From Cryptomeria japonica (lineage: Eukaryota > Streptophyta > Pinopsida > Cupressales > Cupressaceae), in assembly GCF_030272615.1 (NCBI RefSeq), contig NC_081410.1, positions 220,771,415 to 220,835,414 of the forward strand: a stretch of 64,000 bases of DNA, given 5' to 3'. Made by a program: the position numbers and the translations under genes. The notes under the pieces were generated by a model. That model saw only the letters and a program-made list of their open reading frames with translations. It was not told the DNA's origin and searched no databases. This document shows, one piece after another, positions 1-12,038 of this stretch (position 1 is its first letter; each line of letters starts with the position of its first letter).

Positions 1-326
1 GATATTGTCGAACCCCTTAGGGGATCCTCGATTGTAAGAATCCTTTCATTCGACTAATTGTCAAGATATTTTTCTTTTAAGATATTTACCCACAATTGAT
101 TGGGATTTGGATAAATTCTCCAAACTAGTTTAGCACCCATGGTTGCATTCATAATTTGCCAATTTCTCAAACCTACCCCTCCCACCTTCTTTGACGCATA
201 GATTTTATCACAACATAGTAAAGTGATTTAATCTTGCTTGTTGGCCTCATTCTATAAAAAAAATTGTATCTTTTGTTATACTACCTTTATAACTTTTTGT
301 GAGATCTTTAAGCACATCATTGAATA
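1..326 (-). pseudogene. LINE-1 ORF2, distal segment after the RT (runs off the left edge)
   Basis: This is the 3'-most visible piece of the minus-strand L1-type LINE. Reverse-strand translation gives stretches such as KKVGGVGLRNW, MNATMGAKLVWRI and LWVNILKEKYLDN. They match the conserved post-RT region of plant LINE ORF2, where a GG-GLR-x(n)-N-ALLAK-WR pattern is usual. Frame changes and stops make it a pseudogene. The piece ends at 326, where element A begins. Joining it to the sequence after 16034 with one 5-bp duplication removed restores an uninterrupted PIYSMM reading. The ORF2 end and poly-A tail lie outside the window. Confidence 0.8.
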
Positions 327-2716
327 TGTTGGTTGAAAATTTTGTACACCTGGGGGATGTACAAAATTATGGTTTTAGCCACAATGTGTGAGTATAAAAC
401 TCTCTTAATTTATGGAAGGCTCCCCCTTTGCTTTCTACTTAACCAGTTCAAAAATAAACTCTAACTCTAAATCTATTCTAAATCTAGGTGAAACTCTGTC
501 TTGTTCTCTTTCTTCAAAAAAGACACGTATTATTTTCTCTTCTTTCATAAAAGAATCATAGCTGAAAGCACAAATGATTAATGAAGTAAACTAAATAAAG
601 AAACAAAGTTTCCATAAAGGCACAAAGTTCTATGTTGCTTCTCCGGGATGGGAAAACAAAAAGAAAGCTCAAATTCTTCAACTATCTACTCTCCTATCAA
701 CCTTTTTAGCTGATTTTCTGGTAACTAAGTACATTATGTAGCAGCTCAAAGTCTAACTACATGATGCACCTCTTATGCACAAACATAGAAAATAAAATCA
801 GAACAAAGTTTGCAAGTTACCCCCTTAGCTTGAGCGTCCTACAATAATTTTAAATGTGACAAGCAACTCAAACTCTGCAATATCAAATCTTAAAATCAAT
901 CTAAAACTCCAAACACATTAAGCAACTCAAAGTCTACAAGATTGAGCTTGAATCCCTCTTGTATAACACCTCAAAACTCACAATCAATCTCCAAAAAATG
1001 TCATCACATAACACCTTGAATCAACACAAAGTTTGAAAGCAATTTGCCTCTTTTAATTGACTGCAATATAATTTACAACTAAGCTCAAAGTCTTAGAGTG
1101 TACATAGAAACTGGGAGAGTCTTATTGCATTGCCAAAATATATTGATTACAATAGACCCCCTCAAATATAGGAGAGGATCCTTGAGAAAAAGGTAGGAGT
1201 ATCCTAACTAACTTGAGAAATTCTCTCAACCACCATGATTTATTCCAACTACAGTCCTAATTTAGCTCATCATGTAGTTTCTTTACATGTAATTACATTT
1301 TACAAAAATGCAAGTGAACGTGAAACTTGCAATTATAAAACTTGTTTTTACATGTAACTTGTCATAACAAAATTATGAATTCATAACTGAAACTATTCTC
1401 TGACTCTAACTACATCATACTTTGTCTGTGATGATCTTCATGTTGCTTCAAGATGCTAGAACTTGAAGTATTCAGGATTAGTGAAGATATCTCGAACTAG
1501 AATGGGGATTTGAATCCTTAATTATCTTTGTGTCCTTGGCCAACAAACTTCAATATTATCTTCTTGCTTGGGGTAGTACTAGATTTTCATGAGGGAAGTT
1601 CTTTGCAAGGTTGAAGTAAGAAGCCTATCTCTATCTTGAAATCATTCTATGCTCTCAATTATTCATATCACTTATCCATCTCCTCGTATGACTTCGTCAT
1701 GTTGTTGTTCTTTCTTTGTATCATCCTCCAATATTGGAATCTGCTTGCAAAATAAGGTCCATGCCTTAATTTGTTGGTTTGATAGATCATGTGTGCAAAC
1801 AAGTCTGGAAGGGGAAGGGATAATTTGATGCAAAAATGGGCTCACAAGTGAAGTTCAGGTTTTGAGGACTACATTACATGTGTGGAAAAACAAGAGCATT
1901 GACATGCAATTGTGGAGAACAAACATGCAACTTCATGTGTGTAATGGAAAAATAAAAGTTTGCACTTGTAATTGGACCCTAGAGACTCATTTTCAAGTGT
2001 TTTTTTTACTGCATTTTGGATCAATTTGGGGTTTTGGAAGGATGACTGCAAAAGCAAGTATTCACATGAGGCTAACTTTGACATGGTGAAAGGCCATAGA
2101 ACTCGAAAGCAAGCAATTTATTTATGGGAAAAGCATGGACTTCTCAAATATCACTACTTGTAATCGAGTTTCAAAATTCTGATTACAAGTAAAATACAAA
2201 TTTACTTGAAAGGAAGAACACAAGCTTGTCTTATTGGGAATGCACATAGACATCTCTGATAGTCATGACCATGATTGATATGAGAGGAAAATTTTACTTG
2301 TAATGCAATGGGAAAAACTTTGGAAATCATTCATGGGAGTGAAACAATGGAGATAAAGAACTTTGACATTTGGAATAAAAGAAACTTGCAGTCGCCTTGT
2401 GGAAATCCAACCATCAAGGGAAGATACAAAAGTTTCTTTGGAAAATCCTTTTAATTTCTTTTACTTATGGATAGAATTTTTTTTCAAAAACGCTAACCAT
2501 TTGGGCAAAGAAAGAAATGCATCAATAAACAGTAACAAAAATTTATACCATGTCTTAGCAAATCTGCCCCTGTAACTTAGCAACAAAGACTCAGCTCTTC
2601 CTTAAAACATGAAGAGATGATGAAAACGCAAACCAAAACGCCTCCTCTACACACATGGCCATGAAAGGAGAGGAGTAAACCAAATAAAAATATGAAAAAA
2701 CGTGGCATGAATAGGG

Positions 2717-5700
2717 ACCAAATCATTAATTTGGGGACACTTACAAATGAATCCAACTTCTCAATTTATACAAGTTCTCTACCCTATTATCTAGGAAATA
2801 AACCTAACCAAAATTAAGAATTGAAACTAGGAGTCGCAGCTAACTTGCAAGTTTCTGCCTTGATACTCCACTTAACAATTATGAAATGGGGACTGCATGC
2901 GCACTACGAAGACCATGCTAGGTGAGCCACGTTTTCATAGTCATGCAGGATTTCTCTGAAAATTAGAACTTGAGTAGAAGCTACAGCTGAAAATACAAAA
3001 TTAAGGATTTATGAAAACGCTTTGCTATCTTTAGCAACTATGCATTTATTCCTTATTTCTTGGCAAAAGCTCTATAATTATCAATTATACATGCAACTTC
3101 TTGAACAGGAGGATCAACTACGTGCTTAACTCTAAATTTATATTTCGTCAACACTTCATCTGCATACTTCTTTCCTTTCTCTAGTTCCCCTATTGTCTCT
3201 GCCACCTCTTAACACTGAGTGATCAAGTACGTGTACCTGTCCATGAGGGAGACATCAAACTGGGCCAAAGGTCCTCAGTGTTGAGCCTCGTATGCATCCC
3301 ACTGATTCAAAACTTGTTGTTGTTCCATTATCCCCGTACTAGTCAGTCCTAATCCGAAGGCTCCAAGCATACTCTTTACAAAATTATCATATGACAAAAT
3401 TTCCCTGAGAAGGGGGACTCGAATATTTGCCATATCCTTCATATACTGCTGAAGCATTTCAATCTTCAGCTCCAAAATGTATACATAGGACTGTAAGTTT
3501 TCAGAATTGTCACCTCCTAAGAGGTCCTCCTCCATTACTGTCTCTTCCCCTAGTCGTAATACTTTATTCAAAACTTGGAATTGCTTATTGAAAATACTTA
3601 GCTTTCGTTTCCATTGCATAGCACAAGAAGCTAAGGCTCTGCCTGCCTATACTACCCTCTAGTATATCTTCATAGTATCCTACAGAAATAGTCTAATCTT
3701 AGCCGCATTTATTTGGGTCCATGACTTGGCTGCAGCGGCCACTCGTCTCACCTCCACTAGCGCCTTCACTTCTCCCTCTGGCAGTGATGAGGTTGAAGGT
3801 AAGTCATCAGCTCTACAGGAGTCTAGAGGTTTGCTCATTTCAACTAAGAGTTGCTTGTATTGTTCCACTTGTGCTTTGAGATCTAGATTCGAAGTATGCT
3901 CCTTCTCTACACGCCCTCTGATGACACTTGTGGCTAGCTCCAAAGTATCTAGCTCTCCCCAATTGGTTTGTTTACCCAAATTTATCTCAGATATTTGATA
4001 CTTGGGAGAAGCTTGTCCCTCATCTTGGAATGAAACTACCATATCTACAATCACTTCACTGGAACCAGTTTTTGATAAATGATGAACGGTTTTGAGCTTC
4101 TTAGCCTTTGGTGGCTCCTCGGTGATTACTTGTTGTAGAGTGACCTTGGGAAGGTCCGCTTTTCTCTTTTTCTTCTCAAAGGTAAACTCAAGCCATTGCA
4201 GTATATCTTCATCCTTGTCACCTTGATGTGACACTATATCTGTAGTTACAACATGGACGTCCGCCTGCTCCTCTGCTTCATCTCTTTCCTCTGCCTCTGT
4301 TTGCCTGGGATCTTGAGGTGAGGTAACTTGGCAGGCTAGATTGGTTTGGAGATCCTGTTGCTTATGTAACTCTCCCAGTTTTCCACTGACCTCTTCAATA
4401 AATGTCATCTCTTCCTCACCTACCTCTGTTTCACCTTTCTCGATTGCTATATCCTTGAGGAGGTCCTCTTGATCTTGAGGGGTTAGAACTAGTATTTCAT
4501 TCAATAGGTCTTCTGCCTCATCCCCTTCTTGCTCGCCTTTTAGCGGTCGTTGTTTCTCAAGATCCTCTTCCTCCTGATCTGAATCAGACTCAATGTTCCT
4601 AATTTTTACTTCTTCAGTGGTATACCTGAAGCCTTGCACTCCAGGCTACTCTGCGGGTATATTGACTGGTGGTGATACAGGGGCGTTGGTGCCTGGGTCT
4701 TGTGTGGTAGCTGCTGAGGTGGGTATATATTTTGTAATCTCTATTTCTTCTTCCTTCTCTTGGGTACCCTCTCCTATAGTCTGCCCTATAGTCATCCTTG
4801 GTGGGAGAACTTTGGCAAGTGGTACCGCTCCCAATCCATCGGTCACTCCTAGGTCCGCTGCCTTCTTTAACAATTCAGATTCCCTCATCTTTTCTTGGAG
4901 TTTCTTCATTAAGTCCTCGGTACTTTCTTGAGGTTTTTCCCCCTCATCTGGATCGGTGGATGTATTTTGCCTCGAGGCTGACCTTGTCTTCCGAGTGTAC
5001 TCCTTATGGCCCCTTGATTGAGGTACCCCTGAAGTGGACTCCTTTTGTTTCGCCTTTGAGGCATTGGGCTTTTCCCTCTGGCTTAACCATTGCTTGGTCC
5101 TATTGATGACCACTTGAGAAACTTTTTCAATATTTAGGTCTTCATTCACTGATCACTTCATTGGAGAGAGAGGTTTCTTATCAATTTCTAGCCCTTTATA
5201 TGCCGCATCGAGCAAGTCTCCATCGTCTCTGAGGTCTCTGGGGAGATTGGTTTCAATTCAAAATCTCAGATCTGTGGCAGAGACAACCGACTATAACTCT
5301 TTTCTCTTACTTCAAAATGATCCTGAAGGTTAGCCCAAAAATCCTCCAGTATCGGCTAGTGTCCCTCATATGCCTTAGGCATAGCTTGTTTGAGTTTCCC
5401 GTAGGGGTCATAGAACTCTCTAGAATAATCATATTCCTTCAGGTTCAAATCCTAAAGCTCTAGCTTTGATAATTTTGCAACCTGTATTTTTTAGCATGCA
5501 AAATATCCAATTGATACCAAGAAATCAATACATGTTTTATGTTTTGAAGACAAAAGAGACTGGAGGCCCAAAAGTTGCCTTACATATTCCAGCAAAATTA
5601 CTCTAGCATTGCAGTATCGGGGCAACAACATTGAGTTCCATGTGAATCCACTAACCCTGATGTAGGTTGAGCATGGGTTTTGGATGAACCAACATGCCCA

Positions 5701-6164
5701 CTCTCAGATAATAGCCATGGCCTCTGGAATAATCTAGTATCCTGTGTCCCCTGTTAATTTGATTATTATAGGGAAAATGAAGGCATCATTAATTCTCTTC
5801 AAATGAGCCTTTGCATTGGCTAAAGTGAGTTGGGAATAATACTCCCATACCTTCTTTTGTCCTTCCTCCTCTCCCAATTGACCTTCTACCTGTAGCCCTG
5901 GGAACTTTCCAGCTCTAGCAGCTACCCAGATGACATAAGATGTGAAAAAGAACTTTTGGGTCTAGTGAACTTCTTTCATTTGTTTGCAGATATTGTCGGA
6001 GAGGATTTGCGGCCAATCAAAATATTGTTTCCCTATTAAGATAGTGGTCATAAACTGGAACATCCATGGATGGAAATGTTTACAATCTGGCTTGCCAAAG
6101 GCCTTGCTGAGCATAATGATTAAGTCTCTCTGGGGCTCTTTGAAATCTGCCCTCAAGATCTCTG
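2717..6164 (-). mobile_element. Segment carrying gene B, lodged in the 3' LTR of element A
   Basis: This segment has no counterpart in the other element-A LTR. From about 2725 to 4640 it is closely similar to 18645-20546, so it is a second copy of the same repeat unit. No TG...CA ends or 5-bp target duplications were found at its borders. The flanking 670-bp LTR duplication suggests recombination between two element-A LTRs or a template switch rather than simple insertion. Confidence 0.5.
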
Positions 6165-6165
6165 A
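3050..6165 (-). pseudogene. Gene B copy 1: unrecognised repeat-borne protein, acidic and coiled-coil rich
   Basis: A degenerate coding region reads right to left. The N-terminal part (about 6165-5960) is open and helix-rich, with ADFKEPQRDLIIMLSKAFG then HPWMFQFMTTILIGKQYFDW. The next 800 bp (5950-5160) is broken by stops but still reads as protein, for example EWACWFIQNPCSTYIRVSG. From 5149 to 3275 one frame of 625 codons is open except for a few TAG codons near 4640-4645 and 3620-3680. This part is Glu/Asp/Gln-rich with an SDSDQEEEDLEKQR patch and predicted coiled coils. Coding-like sequence continues to about 3050. At least some of the TAGs are CAG in copy 2. No domain is identified with certainty; the N-terminal region recalls the putative plant transposon protein family (Pfam Transposase_32), by memory only. 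An apparent ATG at 6204 lies in LTR sequence. Confidence 0.55.
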
Positions 6166-7564
6166 TGGCAAAAGCAAGTATTCACATGAGGCTAACTTCG
6201 ACATGGTGAAAGGCCATAGAACCCAAAAGAAAGCAATTTATTTATAGGAAAATCATAGACTTGTCAAATATCACTCCTTGTAATCAAGTTTCAAAATCCT
6301 GATTACAAGTAAAATACAAATTTACTTGAAAGGAAGAACACAAGCTTGTCTTATTGGGAATGCACATAGACATCTCTGATAGTCATGACCATGATTGATA
6401 TGAGAGGCAAATTTTACTTGTAATGCAATGGGAAAAACTTTGGAAATCATTCATGGGAGTGAAACAATGGAGATGAAGAACTTTGACATTTGGAATAAAA
6501 GAAACTTGCAGTCGCCTTGTGGAAATCTAATCATGAAGGGAAGATACAAAAGTTTCTTTGGAAAATCCTTTTAATTGCTTTTACTTATGGATAGAATTTT
6601 TTTTCAACAAACCCTAACCATTTGGGCAAAGAAAGAAATGCATCAATAAACAGTAACAAAAATTTATACCACGTATTAGCAAATCTGCCCCTATAACTTA
6701 GCAACAAAGACTCAGCTCTTCCTTAAAACATGAAGAGAAGATGAAAACGCAAACCAAAATGCCACCTCTACACAGGTGGCCATGAAAGAAGAGGAGTAAA
6801 CCAAATAAAAATATGAAAAAACATGGCATGAATAGGGCGATAAAGAAGGATTCATTGAAGTTGCAGATTTTCCAAGTGTTCTTCATGCTAAAATTCGCCA
6901 AAAGACTTGTAATCGGGTTTCAAAATTCCGATGACAAGTTTTAAAGGGTAATTACAAGTTCTTATAAACTTGTGATTTTAAATTCACTTGTAATATGATC
7001 ACAAAGTCCCTACAAAGTAACTTAAAAGATAAATTATAGGAATGGAAAAGAAACAACAAGTTACAAGTTACACATATTTATGAGATTTAACTTGTAACTA
7101 TTTGAAAAAATTTCTATTACTTTGAAAGCAAAAGTCTCTTTTACTTGCAAAAGAAGGAAAATTTCCCACTCGCAGTTCAGATATCAAAACTCGATTTTGG
7201 AGGAAAGACCAAACAAATGAACTCAGAATGCAATGAAATTTGAAAAATGGATCAAGGATGAATTGAAGATTAGTCCAGTTCAAAAAGAAGCAAGAATTTT
7301 GCCTCGAAAAGCATGCCTTAGAGTAAAATCTCCAACTTGCAGTTACTGCTCTGAAACCCGAAATTGCACAGAAAGCTAGGAAAATGAAAGCCAAAACTCA
7401 CCAAAATCTGGACAACGATGGCAAAGACAACCCCTGATTATTTGACACTAACAATTGTGAGTTTTGCACCTCGTAAAACATGCCTTAGAGACAAAAATGA
7501 TGCATTTTGAGCAAACATTTGTAGGGGTTGTCACATTTTTGAAAATTCAAAAATTGGGACAACA

Positions 7565-7800
7565 ACTGGCTATGAGTGGGGAAATTTCTTTCATTGTTGG
7601 AATGATTGAAGGGAGTATAATTCAAAATTCTAAGTGCCTTAGTATCCATTGGGTTACATAGTCAAGTAATAAATACATAGACAACAAGAAGGATGATATG
7701 AGTGACGCAAAACAAACTGAAAAGAAGACACAGACTTGTACAACTGCACCTATTGGAAATGGAAACATACCTATCCTAAACTAGCCACAATGAAAACCTT
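7565..7800. other. Interior of element A between gag remnant and 3' LTR
   Basis: No gene is seen. A polypurine tract would be expected on the minus strand immediately before the 3' LTR, but the sequence there is mixed. Confidence 0.5.
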
Positions 7801-9554
7801 TCAAATGAAACCATTCACTGGCTTAGTGAAATAGTTGCCTCTTTTTAATAGCATGCAGTACCTTGCATGATCATGAGAAACCACAACCAATAGAAGCAAG
7901 AACAATTGTACCATAGCTTGATGCACTGCTCCTTGAAAAAGATTAACAAATTCACCTTCCTCTTGAAATGAATCATATGTACTGGTGCTCCAAAGTAGGT
8001 TTTTGAAACCAAACTTCTCTTGCTTAGCTGAAAATGCATGTTTGGCCTCTTCCTCAAGTGTGTCTTCAAGCTCATGTACAAGTGGAACCTTTGGATTTCC
8101 ATTAGCCTCCAACCAAGCAAGATATATGATTGAACATCCTCTTCATCGTGCAAAAACCAAATCCTTCTTATTAGCTACAACTTGAATAATTGGTTTTTCA
8201 TCCATGACAACCTCATGCTGAATAGAAATATCTCCTTCACGTGATTCAAATGAAAACATGGCTACGTAGATTGCTTCATCGTGTTGTTCACAAACTTTAG
8301 ACTTGGGAGATTTTGAGTTGTAATCAAGACTTGAACAAAAATCCTCTATCATGTTTGTGAAAAGGTCTTCATCAAGTTCCTTGCTATCTTCATGCATAAT
8401 ATATTCAAGTTCATGATCTTGAAATATAGATGCAGTCTTTTTCATTCAACTTGAATGATTCCTTCATGCATGTTCATCTTTTCACATCTCATGATATGAT
8501 TGTCCTCCTTTACCAACACCTTGGAAAAGTGGCCTTCAACCTCTTGTTGTGTATCCCCCATGGTATCTGGCATGGTCTTTTCTCTTTGTTCAATAGCTTT
8601 CTAAAACTGCATAAACTAGATACGAGAGTCGTCAGCTATGTCTGCTTTGTCCTCTTGGAAGAGACCAGCAAGATCACTTTGTTCAGATTTAGAATCCTTC
8701 ACTACTGCATTTGTTGGTCATGCCTCAAGAGCAAGCCTTTCTGGTGTTGAAGGAAGCTTGTCTTGATTTTCAGCTACATAACTAGGAGCAATATTTGGAT
8801 ATGGCCTCATTGGAATGTCTTCTTCATAAGTGGGAGAAAATACACCTTGAGCTATTTTCTTTTTGAGGGAAACCAACTCATTAGTCAACCTCGGCACCAT
8901 GGGATTTTTTCTCTTGGTAGACCATGATCCCAAAGAAGAATTTTCTTTGGACCCATTTGGTTCTATCTTTATCTTACCATCAAGGATAAGATCATCTTCA
9001 ATATTAATTGCTAAGGCATGTGCAATTGCGATATCTCTTAGAACTGTCCTTCTCAACAAGAAACTCACCTTAAGCACTTGAGCTTTGACAAAGAAGATAT
9101 TTAAATTTTCAGTGGTAGGCTGAGCAACAGTTGGAATTATGTTAGACAACTTGTTGAATTTAGCCACAAACTCCCGCATGGGTTCATGTCAATCCTTTTT
9201 CATTTGAGTCAGCTGAGCTAACAATGGATGCACATATTTTGTGGGCTTGAACCTCTCTTCAAACTTTGTTCTGAGAATAGCCCAGTTTGTGATGATCTAT
9301 GGCACGAGGTGGAAGAACCAATCTGCAACAACACCTTGGAATGTCTCAATGAAAAGTCTTACCGAAACATCCTCATGTTCCACACCAAGCACACCACATG
9401 CAATATAGAAGGAAACAATGTGCTCATATGGATGTTGTCTTCCATCTCCAAATAACTTGGGAAAGTTCTTTCTTGAACCATCAAGAAGAGCATGTAGAGG
9501 TGGAGTTAGATTTAGCGGACCAAAAGCATTCCCCCAAGGACCTTGAGAAGCCAT
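7801..9554 (-). pseudogene. Element A gag remnant (Ty3/Gypsy type)
   Basis: The 5' part (9554 to 8718) reads as a Gypsy gag: MASQGPWGN start, a YEHIVSFYIACGVLG segment, FIETFQGVVADWFFHLVP, then NWAILRTKFEERFKPTKYV and MREFVAKFNKLSNIIP. This is the W-x(n)-F-x(3)-F pattern of the retrotransposon gag domain. Stops near 9296 and 9180 interrupt one continuous frame. Downstream ORFs at 8445-8143 and 8112-7801 are acidic, show no recognisable motif and are probably the C-terminal part of the same polyprotein. No zinc knuckle and no protease motif was found. As structural protein alone it would depend on pol supplied in trans. Confidence 0.7.
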
Positions 9555-9661
9555 TTTACATGTCCTTGGTGAAATATTTACAAACTACAAGAAATGAAAT
9601 TACAATGAATGGGATATCGGTATACTTCAACCAAAAGCATGAGGCTTTTGGATGCATATTG

Positions 9662-9680
9662 TATCCCCAACAGAGTCGCC
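9662..9680 (-). other. Second primer-binding-like site inside element A
   Basis: The reverse strand reads TTGGCGACTCTGTTGGGGATA, the form usual just after a Gypsy 5' LTR. The surrounding 60 bp (9632-9690) is a diverged duplicate of 9838-9900, which abuts the real LTR edge at 9897. Confidence 0.55.
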
Positions 9681-9872
9681 AAAAATTGTTGGTGACTCAA
9701 ATGGATCAATCTGCTCTGTAACAATTCAACAAATTTATATCAAAAATTTTAGGATAGAATTAATAAAACATTTCAAATCTCTTGTTCAACAAAAACACAA
9801 GAAAAGTTTTTTTCTGAAAACAACAAGACACTAGACTTCAAACGAAAGCGTGAGGCTTTCGAATGCATTCGT

Positions 9873-9889
9873 GTCCCCATCAGAGTCAC
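9873..9889 (-). other. Primer-binding-like site of element A
   Basis: The reverse strand reads TGACTCTGATGGGGACA and lies 7 bp inside the 5' LTR edge at 9897. It resembles the tRNA-complementary TGGCGACTC-x-TGGGGA site of plant Gypsy elements and gives the element's orientation. Confidence 0.6.
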
Positions 9890-10811
9890 AAAAAACTATT
9901 GGTTGAAAATTTTGTACACCTGGGTGATGTACAAAGGTGTGGTTTTAGCCACAGTGTCTGAGTATAAAACTCTCCTAGTTTAGGGAAGGCTCCCCCTTTG
10001 CATTCTACTTCAACAATTCAAAAATAAACTCTAACTCTAAATCTATTCTAAATCTGGGTGAAACTCTATCTTGTTCTTTTTAAAAAAAAAAAATAGTTAT
10101 TCTTTTCTCTTCTTTTAGAAAAGAATCACAGCTGAAAGCACAAATGATTAATGAAGTAAACGAAAAAAAGAAGCAAAGTTTCCATAAAGGCACAAAGTCC
10201 TTTGCTTCTCCGAGACGGGAAAACAAAAAGAAAGCTCAAAGTCTTCAACTATCTACTCTCCTATCAACCTTTTTAGATGATTTTCTAGTAGCTAAGCACA
10301 ATATGTAGCAGCTCAAAGTCTAACTACATGATGCACCTCTTATGCACAAACATAGAAAATAAAAGCAACACAAAGTCTGCAAGTTACCCCCCTTAGCTTG
10401 AGCATCCTACAATAATTTCAAACATGACAAGCAGCTCAAAGTTTGCAGTATCAAATCTTAAAACCAATCTAAAACTCCAAAAGCAATAAGTAGCTCAAAG
10501 TCTACAAGATTGAGCTTGAATCCCTCTTGTATAACACCTCAAAACTCACAATCAATCTCCAAAAAATGATGTCACATAACACCTTGAATCAACATAAAGT
10601 TTGAAAGAAATTTGCCTCTTTTAATTGACTGCAATCTGATTTACAACTAAGCTCAAAGTCTTAGAGTGTACATACAAACTGGCAAAGTCTTGTTGCATTG
10701 CCAAAAGATATTGATTACAATAGACCCCCTCAAGTATTTATAGGAGAGGAGCCTTGAGAAAAAGGTGGGAGGATCCTAACTAACTTGAGAAATTATCTCA
10801 ACCACCATGAC

Positions 10812-12038
10812 TTATGATGAACCGAAATAATGGCTCTGTTTTGATAGATTTTTGTCATAGAATTCCTGCTTAGGTCTTGTGTCTGGATAATATTTGGGTC
10901 AGAAGACTTTCCTAGTTGATGCCTTTTTAAGTATTTCTGGAACTAATTTATCATATACTTAAGGTTGTTATCTAATGATTTTTAAATGGTTCATCTATAC
11001 AAATTATCTAAATCAATTTTAGAATATGGTTTAATTTATGTTATATTGACATCAATAGATACACATTCTTTTGGGCATATTAACATCATAATGCAGGGTC
11101 AGCCAAGATGAAAGAGAGGCTAAGCTGGCGGTTAAGAGGAACATCAACATGTCACTACGATGCAGACCCAGTCAAAGTGGAGTAGCATTGAAGAAGGTCG
11201 TAACCACTTGATCGCTTCCTCAATAGAGTGGTTTGTGGGACATTCATAATTGTTCCTAGTGGAGCTTAAATCCAGGAAGGAAGTCACGTTATATCTTCTT
11301 AGTTGCAGGACAAATGTTGTTCTATTTTCCTATGTTGACTTCTTCTTTAGTATAATAAACCTGTTCCCCTATTCCTTTGGCACGTGGGTTGATCAATTAG
11401 GAATCTGTTATAAAGTTTCCTTATAAATTAAAGGTCTCTATCTCCTCTTAGGAGGGACAGAACGATCATAGAATTTGCAGTATCCAGTTTTCAGACTTAT
11501 GTATTTTGCAGTCAATTTGGAATAAAGAAGACAATGTTATTTTGAGCTTATCAATTGTTATCTGGAGTTCTAGATATACTCACTCAAGGGGGCCCACTTG
11601 GTGAGTAGTCCCTTTGTGTTTTACAGATAATTTCCATTTTGCAATAGTTGTTGTTTTGGCATTAGACTGTTCCTGCAGCCATTGGAAATAGTTCCTGTGT
11701 CTGTTCCTACAGCCACAACACGCAGAGTAGTTCCTATCCGCTCACCTATACATTTTCATTTAGTAGCAGTTTCTTAAGTTACTTTCAGTTGTAAGTTCTG
11801 TTAAAGTATTAGTTCATCATGTTTTTGCATATTTATTTCAGATAATTTCCTTTCCTGCAGTAGGATAGAATGGTTGTGATTTGAACTTAGTGCACATGCA
11901 GTGTTGGCCCGTTTCAAGTTTATGTCCCCGGTCGATAAAGTAAATGAGCCTTTGCTACAGGAAAACTAGTTGTTCAGTAAGGATATCCAATCCCTTGATT
12001 AAGTTTTTATAACCTAGTTTCCATTCCAGTTGTGAGGA
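10812..12038. mobile_element. Insert in element A LTR, probably a decayed solo LTR
   Basis: The other LTR copy runs straight from catgattta to ttccaactacagtcc (around 1233-1248), whereas this copy has about 1.2 kb of unrelated sequence between the same flanks. It contains no coding sequence. Size and lack of ORFs suggest a solo LTR, but no clear target duplication is left. Confidence 0.45.

Larger units (their letters stand above)
327..7564 (-). repeat. 3' LTR of element A, interrupted by gene-B segment
   Basis: The repeat runs from tgttggttgaaaattttg at 327 to gggacaaca at 7564 and matches 9897-16029 in the same order. Between about 2717 and 6164 it is broken by a segment carrying gene B. 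The LTR stretch of about 670 bp before the break (about 2045-2716) is repeated after it (6165-6838), so this is not a plain insertion with a 5-bp duplication. The ORFs at 1862-2575, 6698-6901 and 7098-7661 fall inside LTR sequence and do not look coding. Confidence 0.7.

Noticed and set aside
1862-2575. Several small ORFs in the element A LTR
   Set aside because: The other LTR copy has no matching open frames.
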